Both the position numbers and the translations under genes were made by a program. From NCBI GenBank assembly GCA_963732005.1, contig CAVSXT010000003.1:1240001-1304000 (forward strand): 64,000 nucleotides of DNA, in the 5' to 3' direction. This document shows, in pieces, positions 17,684-27,636 of this stretch (its first letter is position 1; every line of letters starts with the position of its first letter). The notes below the pieces were generated by a model that had not been told where the DNA came from, searched no databases, and saw only the letters and a list, made by a program, of their open reading frames with translations. Origin of the DNA: JASLEW01 sp963732005 (lineage in GTDB: Bacteria > Acidobacteriota > Thermoanaerobaculia > Multivoradales > UBA5704).

Positions 17684-19930
17684 CTACGGCGGGAAGGCGT
17701 CATTGTCGATGCCGCCGCAGAAGGTCCCGGCGGGGTTCTGGTAGGTCTTGGTCTTGCCGCCGGCGGTGTCGGTGACGGTGATGGCGTAGGCGAAGTCGGA
17801 GAGCGCGGAGTAGAAGAAGGCGATCCGGTCGCTGAACGGCACCACCTTGAGCACCAGCTCGACGTCGGTCGGGTCGGTGAAGGTGAACAGGCCCGAGAGA
17901 TCGCTCAACGGCCGCGGCGCGCCGGCGCCGGCGGTGCCGTTGAACTGGTTCTGCCAGGTGACGCTGACCGCGAAGCGGCGGTCCAACAGGCACAGCGTGC
18001 CCTTGCCCGGCGCGCAGGCGGCCTTCGCGGGGGTGGGCGCCACGGCCGGGAACGAGGTCTGGTCGATGCCGCCGCAGTCGCCGGTGGTGTTGGTGTACTT
18101 CTTGAGGTGCCCGGTATGGGTGTCGGTGACGCTGATGGTGAACTGGAGGTCGGTGAGCTCGCCGTAGAAGACCTTGAAGACGGTGCCGAAGTCGAGGATC
18201 TTGACGATCAGCTCATAGTTGGACGGGTCGGTGAAGTAGAAGTAGCCGGTGCTGTCGGTGCCGACGACGGCGTGGCCGACGCCGTTGGTGCCGTCGAACT
18301 GGTTCGACCAGGCGACCTGCACCTGGAACCGCTGCCCGGCCAGGCAGAGCGCGAGGTTGCCGGGGCTGCAATGGCCCGCGGCGGCGGGCGCGAGGAAAGG
18401 CTGCAGGTGGGTGAAGCTCGCGGCGATCGCGCCGTCGACCGGGTGCACCTCCTGGCTGCAGGGATCGTCGACGCCGGTGGGGCCGCAGATCCCGAGCAGC
18501 TGGCCCACCACCATGCCGCCGGCAAGCATGGCGGCCGACCCGGAGCTGCCCGGAGCGGCGGCGCCGCGGTTCAGGTCCGAGTAGATGAAGCGCGGCTGCG
18601 GGGTGCCGGTGCACTGGATCGCCTGCGAGTCGACGGTGGTGGTCGAGAACTTCTGCGCCTCGGCGTCGGGATGGGACAGCCGGTAGAGCAGCGTGCCGTC
18701 GGGAGTGGCAAGCGGGCTGGCGTTCCAGCCCAGGAACGTCCTGCCGGCGGGGAGGGTGCCGAGGCGCAGCAGGCTGAAATCGCTGGCGGTCTGCGCGTCG
18801 CCGCTGACCAGGACGGTGGCGCCGGCCGTTCTCGGCAGGTGCTCGAGGGCCGGCGCCGGGCCGTTGCACGACGGCGTGTAATCGTCGAAGAACGCCTGCG
18901 CCGACGCGGCCACCTGCGCCGTGGAGATGCAGTGGTTGGCGGTCAGCAGGTAGGGGATGCCGTCGCCGACGGCGTCGCTCAGCAGCTGGCCGGTGCAGGC
19001 GAAGCCCTGACGGCCGTCGACGAACTCGAGCAGGGCGACGGCGTGCCGGGCGAGGGCGTAGTCCGGGAAGTCGGCGGCGCCGACGCAGCTCGCGTCGATC
19101 TCGCAGCTGGTGTCCTTCGGCGCCGGTCCCTCGGCGGTCCCCGGCCCCGCCGGGCCATCCGGGTTCTCCGAGCGCATCGCGGTCGCCGGCACCAGCTCGA
19201 GCACCGCGTCGACGGTGAAGCCATGGCCGGGACCTGCTCTCTCGGCAGCCGTCGAGGAGACCGGCGCGGCTGGCAGCTCGACGTCGAGCGCCAGCTCCTC
19301 GCCCTCGACGCTCGGCGTCCACATACCGCCGTCAGGTGTCGCCAGCTCCATGCCGAACGGCGGCGCCGCCGGCTCCGCGCCGTGGACCCAGAGGCGGGCG
19401 CCGGCCGGGAGATCCACCCGCGAGAGGTGCAGCCGCAGCCGGTGGGCGCCGGCGACACGCACGCTGCCGCCCCAGCCGATGCTGGTCAGGGAGGCCTGCG
19501 CCATCACGCCGCCGTCGTGCTCGGCGAGCGGTGCCTGCGCCAGCGCCGCCGTGGCGCCGGCGTCGAGGCGGACGCGCCGCGGCACTGGCAGGGGGCGCAC
19601 GAAGCCGTTCTGCGGCGGCTGGCGGCGGGAGCCGTTCCAGGCGTGGAGCGCCGCCAGGCTGTCGGCAGCCTCGACCGCGGCGGGACCGAGCGCTGCCATC
19701 GGCGCGACGCCGAAGCGCTCGGCCAGGTAGGGTGCGGCGGCGGCGGCGGTTCCAGCGGTTCCGGCGGGATGGCGCGCGCTCTCGGCGGCCGGGTCGGGCG
19801 GGGCGGCGTGCGGCGGCGCCTGCTGGGCCGGCGCGCTGGTCGCGGCGGTTGCCGCCAGCACCAACAGCGCCAGGACGCTCGCGGCGTACGGCGGCGAGCG
19901 CCGGCTCGGAGATCGGCTCACGACGGGCAT
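17684..19930 (-). CDS. Secreted trypsin-like serine protease with two C-terminal repeats
   Basis: A signal peptide (VLALLVLAATAATSAPA) opens this 748-residue protein. A chymotrypsin-fold domain of lysyl endopeptidase type spans about residues 270-530. The His is in YLLTANHC (near 332), the Asp in SDFSLLRL (near 383) and the Ser in APGSSGSAA (near 462). Paired cysteines suggest disulfides. Two similar modules end the chain, each starting CLxxxRFxVxVxWxNQF and closing with CGGID; this kind recurs in secreted myxobacterial and acidobacterial proteins. The start codon lies only about 20 bases from the broken kinase frame on the other strand, which leaves little room for a promoter. Confidence 0.82.
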   Translation of the reverse strand: MPVVSRSPSRRSPPYAASVLALLVLAATAATSAPAQQAPPHAAPPDPAAESARHPAGTAGTAAAAAPYLAERFGVAPMAALGPAAVEAADSLAALHAWNGSRRQPPQNGFVRPLPVPRRVRLDAGATAALAQAPLAEHDGGVMAQASLTSIGWGGSVRVAGAHRLRLHLSRVDLPAGARLWVHGAEPAAPPFGMELATPDGGMWTPSVEGEELALDVELPAAPVSSTAAERAGPGHGFTVDAVLELVPATAMRSENPDGPAGPGTAEGPAPKDTSCEIDASCVGAADFPDYALARHAVALLEFVDGRQGFACTGQLLSDAVGDGIPYLLTANHCISTAQVAASAQAFFDDYTPSCNGPAPALEHLPRTAGATVLVSGDAQTASDFSLLRLGTLPAGRTFLGWNASPLATPDGTLLYRLSHPDAEAQKFSTTTVDSQAIQCTGTPQPRFIYSDLNRGAAAPGSSGSAAMLAGGMVVGQLLGICGPTGVDDPCSQEVHPVDGAIAASFTHLQPFLAPAAAGHCSPGNLALCLAGQRFQVQVAWSNQFDGTNGVGHAVVGTDSTGYFYFTDPSNYELIVKILDFGTVFKVFYGELTDLQFTISVTDTHTGHLKKYTNTTGDCGGIDQTSFPAVAPTPAKAACAPGKGTLCLLDRRFAVSVTWQNQFNGTAGAGAPRPLSDLSGLFTFTDPTDVELVLKVVPFSDRIAFFYSALSDFAYAITVTDTAGGKTKTYQNPAGTFCGGIDNDAFPP

Positions 19931-19950
19931 CCTGTCCGATAGATGGTTGC

Positions 19951-21864
19951 GCAGTCAAGATTCTACCGGAATCACCGGCCGTCGCGGCCCGGGCGGCGGA
20001 AGGTGGCCCTCTGCCGCCGCGCAAGGCCATCGACTACGCCACGCAGATCGCCCGCGGGCTGGCGGCCGCCCACGCCAAGGGCATCGTTCACCGGGACCTC
20101 AAGCCCGAGAATCTCTTCGTCACCCGGGGAGGCCAGATCAAGATCCTCGACTTCGGGCTCGCCAAGCTGACCCAGCCTGGGCCGATCGATTCGCACCAGC
20201 CGACGCTGCTCATGGCGACGACGCCGGGCCTGATCGTCGGCACCCCCGGCTACATGTCTCCGGAGCAGGTCCGCGGGCAGCCGGTCGATCACCGCTCAGA
20301 CCTCTTCTCCTTCGGGGCCGTCCTCTACGAGATGCTTGCGGGCCGGCGGGCGTTCACCGGCGGCAGCGTGGCGGACGTCATGTCCGCGGTTCTCCGCGAG
20401 GAACCCCCGGAGAGGGCCGATAGCGGCGACTTTCCTCCCGCCCTAGAGCGCATCGTGCGCCACTGCCTGGAAAAGGACCCCGAAGCACGCGTCCACTCGG
20501 CGCACGACCTGGCCTTCGACCTCGAAGCGCTGGCGGCGGAACCGGCGGCCGGGACCGGCGCCAGCCGGCCGGCGGCGCGGCCACGGCCTGGTTCTCTGCG
20601 CTCCGCGCTGCTCGGCCTGGCGGTGGGGCTGGCCGGCGCCGGCATCGTCGCGCTCGTGCTCGCGCGCCGCGCGGGCCCGAACGCCAACCTCGCGCCGATC
20701 TTCCAGCGCATCACTTTCCGCCGCGGCCTGCTGGACGCGGCCCGCTTCACCCCGGACGGGAAGACCATCGTCTACAGCGCGGCCTGGGACGGCCAGCCCC
20801 GAGCTGTCTTCCAGCAGGCGGTCGGGGCTCCCGATGCCATCGCTCTCGCCTTGCCTTCGGCCAGCCTCCTCGGTGTTTCGTCGGCCACCAGCGAGCTGGC
20901 GATCGCCCTTGACTGCCGCGGAAACCATACCGGCACTTGTGCCGGGACCCTGGCGACGGTCGCCATGAGCGGCGCCGCGCCACGCGAGATACGGGAAAGA
21001 GTGCAGCAGGCCGATTGGGCCTCTGGCGCGCAGGGGGTCGCGCTGGTGTACGACGACCGCAGCAGGGCGAGGCTGGAGTTCCCGGCCGGCAAGGTGCTCT
21101 ACGAGACCGACGGTCACATCAGCTTCCCGCGGGTCTCGCCGCGCGGCGACCAGATCGCGTTCTTCGACCATCCGGATCGCGACAACGACGCCGGCGCGCT
21201 TGCCCTGGTGGACCTGGCGGGCAAGAAAAGGATCCTCGCCGCGGACGTGGGAGCCGCGCAAGGCCTGGCGTGGGCGCCCTCCGGTAAGGAGGTCTGGTTC
21301 ACCGCTGCCCGCAGCCGGCCGTACCGGGCGCTCTATGCGGTGAGCCTCGCCGGCAAGGACCGGAGCATCGCCACCGCCCCGGGCAACCTCACGCTGCAAG
21401 ACATCGCCGCTGACGGGCGCGTGCTCCTGACCGCCGAGACCACGCGCATCGGCATTCAGGCCCTGCCGCCCGCCGAGACCAGGGAGCGCGACCTGTCCTG
21501 GCTCGACTATTCGGTCCTCGGCGACCTGTCCGACGACGGTTCGACCATCCTCTTCGACGAGCAGAGGGGATCGAACTACGTGGTCTGCCTGCGTCGAACC
21601 GACGGCTCGCCGCTGGTGCGCCTGGGGGAGGGCCTCGCCGAGGCCCTGTCGCCGGACGGCAAATGGGCGCTGTCGATGCGGCCGGAGAAGGGCGTCTATG
21701 CAGTGCTGCCGACCCACGCCGGCACGCTCCGGGAGCTCCCGTCCCACGGCCTGCGGCTGGTCCCTTTCCGGCGCGCCGTCTGGCTGAGCGCCGACGGCAA
21801 GTCCTACGCATACAGCCTTCAACGCAGCCTCTCGGACCTGTACCTGATCGAGGGCCTGCGCTGA
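19951..21864 (+). pseudogene. 5'-truncated Ser/Thr protein kinase with TolB-like propeller
   Basis: The frame encodes the C-lobe of a Hanks-type kinase: GLAAAHAKGIVHRDLKPEN, ILDFGLAKL, GTPGYMSPEQVRG, DHRSDLFSFGAVLYEMLAG. A membrane helix follows near 20600-20660 and then a TolB-like propeller. The glycine loop, helix C and hinge are missing. Only AVKILPE, resembling the lysine strand, is left at 19951-19971, joined directly to what is normally the start of helix E. No in-frame ATG, GTG or TTG occurs before 20212, which lies past the catalytic loop. It looks like the remnant of a deletion, although the rest of the frame is intact, so the loss may be recent. An assembly error is also possible. 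Confidence 0.72.
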
Positions 21865-21906
21865 TCGTCGTCGTCGCCCGCCCCGCCCTGGCTCGGGCGG
21901 GTGGGT

Positions 21907-21912
21907 TATCGT
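21907..21912 (+). promoter_or_regulatory. Putative -10 box of the ABC exporter gene
   Basis: TATCGT ends 7 bases before the GTG at 21920, with no Shine-Dalgarno sequence and no clear -35. It fits the leaderless pattern. Confidence 0.25.
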
Positions 21913-21919
21913 TGGCGGC

Positions 21920-23836
21920 GTGAGCGACGACAGCCAGCACGAGGAGGAGATCCTCGGCAAGGCCTACGATGCGCGGCTGATGCGGCGGCTGATGGGCTAC
22001 GTGCGGCCCTACCGGCTGATGACCGCCGGCGCGGTGGCGCTGATCCTGGTGTCGTCGGCCCTGCAGCTGGTCGGGCCGCTGGCCACCGCCGTCGCCATCG
22101 ACCTGTTCGTGCGCCCGCCGCAGGCCCGGGCCGCCAGCCTGTCGAGCGCCAGCCGGCTGGTGCGCGACGCGCTGCTCGCCCGCGGCGTCGATCCGGCGCA
22201 GGTGCAGACCCAGGGGCTGGCGGTGGTGGCGGTGGTCTTCATCGCCGCGGTGGTGCTCACCTTCGTCACCGTCTACGCCGAAGGCTACGTGATGATGCTG
22301 ATGGGGCAGTACATCATGTACGACCTGCGCAACCAGATCTTCGGCCACCTGCAGCGGTTGCCGATCGCTTTCTTCGACCGCAATCCGATCGGCCGCCTGG
22401 TGACCCGGGTCACCACCGACGTCGATGCCCTCAACGAGATGTTCACCTCGGGGCTGGTGGAGCTGCTCGGCGACGTGCTGCTGCTCGCCGGCATCGTGGT
22501 GGTGCTGTTCTGGCTCGACTGGCGGCTGGCGCTGACGGCGTTCTCGATCGTGCCGCTGCTGGCGCTGCTGACCGGCTGGTTCCGGGGCGGTGTGCGGCAG
22601 GCGTTCCGCGAGGTGCGGGTCAGGGTCGCGGCGATCAACGCTTTCCTGCAGGAGCACGTCACCGGCATGGCGGTGGTGCAGCTGTTCGGGCGCGAGGCCC
22701 GGGCCTATGGCGAGTTCGTCGAGATCAACGACCGCCACCGCGTGGCCAACGTGCGCTCGATCTTCTATTACGCGATCTACTTCCCGGGCGTCGAGCTGAT
22801 CACCGCTCTCGGCACCGGCCTGCTGATCTGGGCGGGCGGCGGCCAGGTGCTGGCCGGGGCGGTGTCGCTCGGCGCGCTGATCGCCTTTCTCCAATACGCG
22901 CAGCGCTTCTACCAGCCACTTTCGGATCTGTCCGAGAAATACAACATCCTGCAAGGCGCGATGGCCAGCTCGGAGCGCATCTTCCGGCTGCTCGACGCGC
23001 CGGTGAGCATCGCGTCGCCGCCTGCCGCCTTCGTCCCCGAGCGGATGCTCGGCGCCATCGAGTTCGACCAGGTCCGCTTCAGCTATCTGCCGGGCGAAGC
23101 GGTGATCAAGGGGATCTCGTTCCAGGTGCGGCCGGGCGAGACGCTGGCGGTGGTCGGCCATACCGGAGCGGGCAAGAGCACGCTCGCCAACCTGCTGCTG
23201 CGCTTCTACGACGTCGATGCGGGGGCGGTCAGGGTGGACGGCGTCGACGTCCGGGAGTGGTCGCTGCCGGTGCTGCGCCGCGGTATCGGCATGGTGCTGC
23301 AGGACGTCTTCCTGTTCGCCGGCACGGTGGCCGAGAACATCCGCCTGGGCGACGCCGGGATCGGCGACGACCGCTTGCGCTGGGCAGCCGCCGAGGTGCA
23401 CGCCCTGCCGTTCATCGAGCGCCTGCCGGGGGGCATGCAGGCGGTGGTGCGCGAGCGCGGCGCCGGCCTGTCGGTCGGCCAGAAGCAGCTCATCGCCTTC
23501 GCGCGCGCGCTCGCCTTCGACCCCCGCATCCTGATCCTGGACGAGGCCACCTCGTCGATCGACACCGAGACCGAGCAGCTGATCCAGCAGGCGCTCGAGC
23601 GCCTGCTGCTGGGGCGCACCAGCGTGGTGATCGCCCACCGCCTCTCGACCATCCAGCGGGCGGACCGCATCCTGGTCATGCACAAGGGCGAGGTGCGCGA
23701 GGTCGGCACCCACCAGGAGCTGCTCGCGCAACGCGGCATCTACCATCGGCTCTATCTGCTGCAATATCGCGAGCAGGAGCTGGAGCGCCACGCCAGGGAA
23801 GGACACGAGCAGCAGCCGGCAGCGCGGTATCCTTAG
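21920..23836 (+). CDS. ABC exporter, fused membrane and ATPase domains
   Basis: The GTG start gives 638 residues. Six membrane helices span about residues 30-330, including LMTAGAVALILVSSALQLVGPLATAVAIDLF. The ATPase domain has Walker A GHTGAGKS near 414, signature LSVGQ (instead of LSGGQ), Walker B ILILDEATSSID and the switch His in VVIAHRLSTIQ. This is a type IV (MsbA/LmrA-like) exporter half that would work as a homodimer. The substrate is not evident; lipids or drugs are usual for the family. The AddB-like gene starts 5 bases after its stop. Confidence 0.93.
   Translation: MSDDSQHEEEILGKAYDARLMRRLMGYVRPYRLMTAGAVALILVSSALQLVGPLATAVAIDLFVRPPQARAASLSSASRLVRDALLARGVDPAQVQTQGLAVVAVVFIAAVVLTFVTVYAEGYVMMLMGQYIMYDLRNQIFGHLQRLPIAFFDRNPIGRLVTRVTTDVDALNEMFTSGLVELLGDVLLLAGIVVVLFWLDWRLALTAFSIVPLLALLTGWFRGGVRQAFREVRVRVAAINAFLQEHVTGMAVVQLFGREARAYGEFVEINDRHRVANVRSIFYYAIYFPGVELITALGTGLLIWAGGGQVLAGAVSLGALIAFLQYAQRFYQPLSDLSEKYNILQGAMASSERIFRLLDAPVSIASPPAAFVPERMLGAIEFDQVRFSYLPGEAVIKGISFQVRPGETLAVVGHTGAGKSTLANLLLRFYDVDAGAVRVDGVDVREWSLPVLRRGIGMVLQDVFLFAGTVAENIRLGDAGIGDDRLRWAAAEVHALPFIERLPGGMQAVVRERGAGLSVGQKQLIAFARALAFDPRILILDEATSSIDTETEQLIQQALERLLLGRTSVVIAHRLSTIQRADRILVMHKGEVREVGTHQELLAQRGIYHRLYLLQYREQELERHAREGHEQQPAARYP
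23828..23833 (+). promoter_or_regulatory. Putative -10 box upstream of the AddB-like gene
   Basis: TATCCT lies 8 bases before the GTG at 23842 and overlaps the end of the ABC gene. It may provide an internal leaderless promoter; no -35 is visible. Confidence 0.2.
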
Positions 23837-23841
23837 CGCTG

Positions 23842-26800
23842 GTGGCCCGGCAGCTCGACCTCTTCGACCCCCCTCCCTCCGTTCCCGACGGCGATCGCGG
23901 CATCGCTGCCGCGCCGAGCGCTGCGGCAGCCGGCGCCAGGGCTGCCGCGGCCGGCGCTCCTGCCGGGGTGGTGGCCTGCCGCGGTTCGCTGGCGGCCGAG
24001 GCGCTGCTGCTCGCGGCGCTCGACGACCTGGCGGCGGCGGCGCGGCGCGATCCGTCCAGGCTGGCGTTGCCGGTACGCGTGGTCGTGCCGTCGCGCAGCT
24101 TGCGGCGGCACGTCGCCGCGCGGCTGGTGCGCTCACGCTCGACGCCGCCGGACGGCGGCGGGGCGATGGCCGGGGTGATGGTGCAGACGTTGTTTGGTCT
24201 GGCCAGCGAGGTGCTCGAGCGCGCCGGCGAACCGGCGCCGGGCGGCAGCCTGCTGTTCGCGACGCTGGTCGAACGCGAGGCGCGCCGCGAAGAGGTATTG
24301 CGCCGCGGGTTGGGGGACCTGGTCGACGGCTTCCTGTCGGTGGCGCCGGCGGTGGCCGATCTGCTCGACGCGGGCCTCGAGGCGGCGCATGCAGAGGCGG
24401 TCGACGAGGCGTTGGCGAGCGACGGGCCGCGGTCGGCCGGCCGCGCCGCGGTGGCACGGGCGCGCGCCCTGGTGCGGGTGGCGGTACGGGCCGAGCTGGC
24501 GCTGCGCGAGCTCGGCCTGGGGCGGCGCCCGAGCCTGCTGCGGCAGGCGGCCGAAGCGCTGCGAGCGGCGCCGGCGCCGGCGCACCTGCTGCCGTCGCGC
24601 GCCCTGCTGCTGCACGGCTTCGTGGCGGCGAGCGGCCTTGCCGGCGATCTGCTGGAGGCGCTGCTGCGCCAGCACGGGGCGACCCTGCTGCTCGATCTCC
24701 CGCCGGTCCCCGGGGTGGCGGCGGCAACCGAGACCGCCGCCGTCGCCCGCCTCGCCGAGCGCGCGGCCGCCGCCGCGTCGCTGGCGCCGGCGGCCGCTGC
24801 CGATTCGGCCGGCCTCTGGGCGCTCGCGGCTGCCGCCGGCGGAGTGGCCGCCGCCGTATCAACCGGCTCCGCGGCGCTCGCAGCTGCCGCCGGCGGAGTG
24901 GCTGCTCCCGTGGCCGAGCCGGTTGCTGGTCCCGGTGCGGCCGGGGCGGCTGGCGCGTTGGCGGTCGGCAGGATCCCGCGCCTGGAGGCCTTCACCGCCG
25001 CCGGCGCCGAGGCCGAAGTGCGAGAGGTAGCCAGGCGCCTGCGGCGGCTGCTCGACGGCGAGGGTCCGGCGACGGCCACTACGGCAGGCGAGGCCGGGCC
25101 TGCGGATGCGGTCGTGGCGTCCGCCCGGGGGATCCGGCCGGAGGGGCTGGCGATCGTGGCGCGCGATCTGGCGCCCTACCGGGCGGCGCTACGCCGCCAC
25201 CTGTCGCGCCTCGGCGTGCCCTTCTCCGGGGTGGGCGAGCCGGGAGGGCTTCTGCCCGCGGGCCGGCGCGCCGGGGCGGCGCTCGAGCTGCTGCGTCGTG
25301 GGCCCGAGGCGCTGGCCGACCGCTGGCTGGATGCCAGCGCCTGGATGGCGGACGAGCTGCGCGTCGACCTGCGCCTCGCCATGGGCGCCCTCGGAGCGGC
25401 GCGCCTCCGCGACGTCGCCGCGTTGCGCGAGCAGCGCTTCGACGGCGGCGTTGCGCTGCCGATCCGCCACGGATTGCGTCCGGCGGGCGTGCCTGCCGTG
25501 CCGCCGGCTGACGGTGAGCCGCCACCGCCCGACGACGACGGCGAGGGGCGGGCGGTGGCGAAGCTGCGGCGGATCTCGGAGGGGAAGCTGCGCCGGGGAG
25601 TGGCGGCGGCGGTCCGCGTGCACGACCGGCTGGCGGCGTGGCCGCCGGTGGCCACGGCGTCCGTCCAGCTCGAATGGCTGCGCGGCCTGCTGGGCGACCT
25701 GGGGCTGGAAGGCGATCCGGCGCTGCCGCTGGCGGCCGCCGCCGTGGAGCTGCAACGCGAGGTTCCGGCCGATCTCGCGCTGGGCCGCGACGAGCTGCGG
25801 CTCCTCCTGGAGCGGGCGATGGGCGACGGCGGGCGGTGCCCGATCGGCGGCGAGGGGGGAGGCGTCCAGGTGTTGAGCGTCGCGGAAGCTCGGGGCCGCA
25901 CCTTCGATCAGCTCTTCCTGCTTGGCCTCAACCGAGCCGTCTTTCCGCGACCGCGGCGCGAGGACCCGCTGCTGCCGGACGACCTCCGCCAGGTGGTGCA
26001 GCGGCTGCTGCCCGACCTGGGGCTTGCCCGCGACGGCGGCGACGACGAGCGTCATGCCTTCGCCCAGCTGCTTTCGGCGGCACCCGCGGTGTGCCTTTCC
26101 TGGCAGACCGCCGACGACGACGGCAAGCCGCTGTCTGCCTCGCCGCTGGTAGAGCGGTTGCTGGCAGACCTCGAGTCGCCGCCGGCGGCGCCGGCCGTTT
26201 ATCCGAAACCGCCGGCGCCTGCCGGCGAGACCCTCGCCGCCGTCGCCGGGATGGCCGTGCCTGGTGGGGCGGGTGGCGCCGCCGATCCGCGGCCAGCCGA
26301 CGAGCACGCTGCGCTGGCGGCGCTCCACGGCTCGCGGCAAGACCTCGCGCGGGTATTGCCGCTCGCCGTGCGGCAGGTGCGCGAGGAGCTGGGGCGCGAG
26401 CTGCTCGATCTGGACCCGGAAGCGGTGGCCGCGGCGCGTTTCCGCATCCTGGAGGAGCAGGAGCCCGACGAGCGCACGGCGGCGGGCCGGATGGCGGCGG
26501 CGCGGTTGGGACCGTATCTCGGCTTCGCCGGCCCGGCGGCGGCGCGCGGCGCCCATCAGCTCTTCGTCACCCATCTCGAGGGTCTGGCGGCCTGCCCCTG
26601 GCAGCTGTTCCTGGGGCGGCTGCTGCGCATCGAGCCGCCGCCGGATCCGCTCGATGCTCTGCCCGGCGCCGACCCCCTCCGCCTCGGCATCGTCGTGCAC
26701 CGGACGCTGGACCGCATCGTCAAGCGGTCGCTGGGCGCGTCGCCGCCCACCGCGCCGCCTGCGCTCGGGTCGTCGGCCCCCGCGACGCCAGCCCTTGCGC

Positions 26801-27636
26801 CGCCGGCCTCCGCGCCGCCGGTGGCGGTGCGCTGGCCGGCTGCCGACGAGGTCGAGGCGCTGCTCGTCGAGGTGGCGGCGGAGGTGCTGGCGGAGGAGGG
26901 GCTGGCGTTGCCCGGCCTGGCGCGGGCGCTCGCCGCGCAGGCCCTGCCATTGGTGACGACGGCCGGCGAGATGGATTGGCGCGCACCCGGCGCGGTGCTG
27001 CCGGTCCTGGCCAGCGAGTTGGACGGCGAGCTGCTGCTGCAAGGCCGGCGGCTGCGCTTCCGGGCCGATCGATTGGACCTGGTGGACGGCCGGCAGCGGT
27101 TCACCGACTACAAGACCGGGCGTCACTTCTCGGCGGCGCGCGACGCCGGCAAGCGGCGCCGCCAGCTGCTGGCCGACATCGGCGCCGGCAAGCGGTTGCA
27201 GGCCGTCGCCTACCTGCTGGCGGCCAGCGAACCACGGGCCATCGGGCGTTACCTCTTCCTGAGTCCGGATCTGGCGCCGGAGGTTCGCGAGGCGGCGGTC
27301 GAGACCGGCGACGCCGAGGCCAGCGCGGCCTTCGGCGCCGCCGTCGGCACCTTGCTCGGCGCCTGGGACGCCGGCAGCTTCTTCCCGCGGCTGCTCGATG
27401 CCGCGGGGCACCGCGAACCGGCCCGGTGCGGTTTCTGCGCGGTCGCCGAAGCCTGTCTGCGCGGCGCCCCGGGAGCCGCTCGCCGGCTACGTGACTGGAC
27501 GGCACGGGCGCGCTCCGGAGCGCGCCCGCAGGATCCTGCCGAAGCCGCCCTGCTCGCTGCCTGGGACCTGCCGGCGGCAGCGCCCGACGCCTTCGATACG
27601 CCCGGCGAGCTGGTAGGCGAGGGCCAGCACGGATGA
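23842..27636 (+). CDS. addB: AddB/RexB-like nuclease subunit with iron-sulfur PD-(D/E)XK domain
   Basis: The GTG at 23842 is the first plausible start after the ABC gene and gives 1264 residues. The N-terminal half is an Ala-rich helicase-like fold without a Walker A motif. The C-terminal nuclease has FTDYKTGRH near residue 1088. A cysteine in LAACPWQLF (near 917) and three in ARCGFCAVAEAC (near 1195) give the C-Xn-C-X2-C-X5-C pattern that holds the Fe-S cluster in AddB. With the next gene it should resect double-strand DNA breaks for RecA. The 4-base overlap with that gene supports a complex. Identity as AddB in the strict sense is less sure than the nuclease fold. Confidence 0.8.
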   Translation: MARQLDLFDPPPSVPDGDRGIAAAPSAAAAGARAAAAGAPAGVVACRGSLAAEALLLAALDDLAAAARRDPSRLALPVRVVVPSRSLRRHVAARLVRSRSTPPDGGGAMAGVMVQTLFGLASEVLERAGEPAPGGSLLFATLVEREARREEVLRRGLGDLVDGFLSVAPAVADLLDAGLEAAHAEAVDEALASDGPRSAGRAAVARARALVRVAVRAELALRELGLGRRPSLLRQAAEALRAAPAPAHLLPSRALLLHGFVAASGLAGDLLEALLRQHGATLLLDLPPVPGVAAATETAAVARLAERAAAAASLAPAAAADSAGLWALAAAAGGVAAAVSTGSAALAAAAGGVAAPVAEPVAGPGAAGAAGALAVGRIPRLEAFTAAGAEAEVREVARRLRRLLDGEGPATATTAGEAGPADAVVASARGIRPEGLAIVARDLAPYRAALRRHLSRLGVPFSGVGEPGGLLPAGRRAGAALELLRRGPEALADRWLDASAWMADELRVDLRLAMGALGAARLRDVAALREQRFDGGVALPIRHGLRPAGVPAVPPADGEPPPPDDDGEGRAVAKLRRISEGKLRRGVAAAVRVHDRLAAWPPVATASVQLEWLRGLLGDLGLEGDPALPLAAAAVELQREVPADLALGRDELRLLLERAMGDGGRCPIGGEGGGVQVLSVAEARGRTFDQLFLLGLNRAVFPRPRREDPLLPDDLRQVVQRLLPDLGLARDGGDDERHAFAQLLSAAPAVCLSWQTADDDGKPLSASPLVERLLADLESPPAAPAVYPKPPAPAGETLAAVAGMAVPGGAGGAADPRPADEHAALAALHGSRQDLARVLPLAVRQVREELGRELLDLDPEAVAAARFRILEEQEPDERTAAGRMAAARLGPYLGFAGPAAARGAHQLFVTHLEGLAACPWQLFLGRLLRIEPPPDPLDALPGADPLRLGIVVHRTLDRIVKRSLGASPPTAPPALGSSAPATPALAPPASAPPVAVRWPAADEVEALLVEVAAEVLAEEGLALPGLARALAAQALPLVTTAGEMDWRAPGAVLPVLASELDGELLLQGRRLRFRADRLDLVDGRQRFTDYKTGRHFSAARDAGKRRRQLLADIGAGKRLQAVAYLLAASEPRAIGRYLFLSPDLAPEVREAAVETGDAEASAAFGAAVGTLLGAWDAGSFFPRLLDAAGHREPARCGFCAVAEACLRGAPGAARRLRDWTARARSGARPQDPAEAALLAAWDLPAAAPDAFDTPGELVGEGQHG

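Noticed and set aside
19336..19950. Extended N-terminus of the kinase frame
   Set aside because: This part is opposite the protease gene, is Arg/Ala/Pro-rich and has no kinase N-lobe features, so it is not a real N-terminus.
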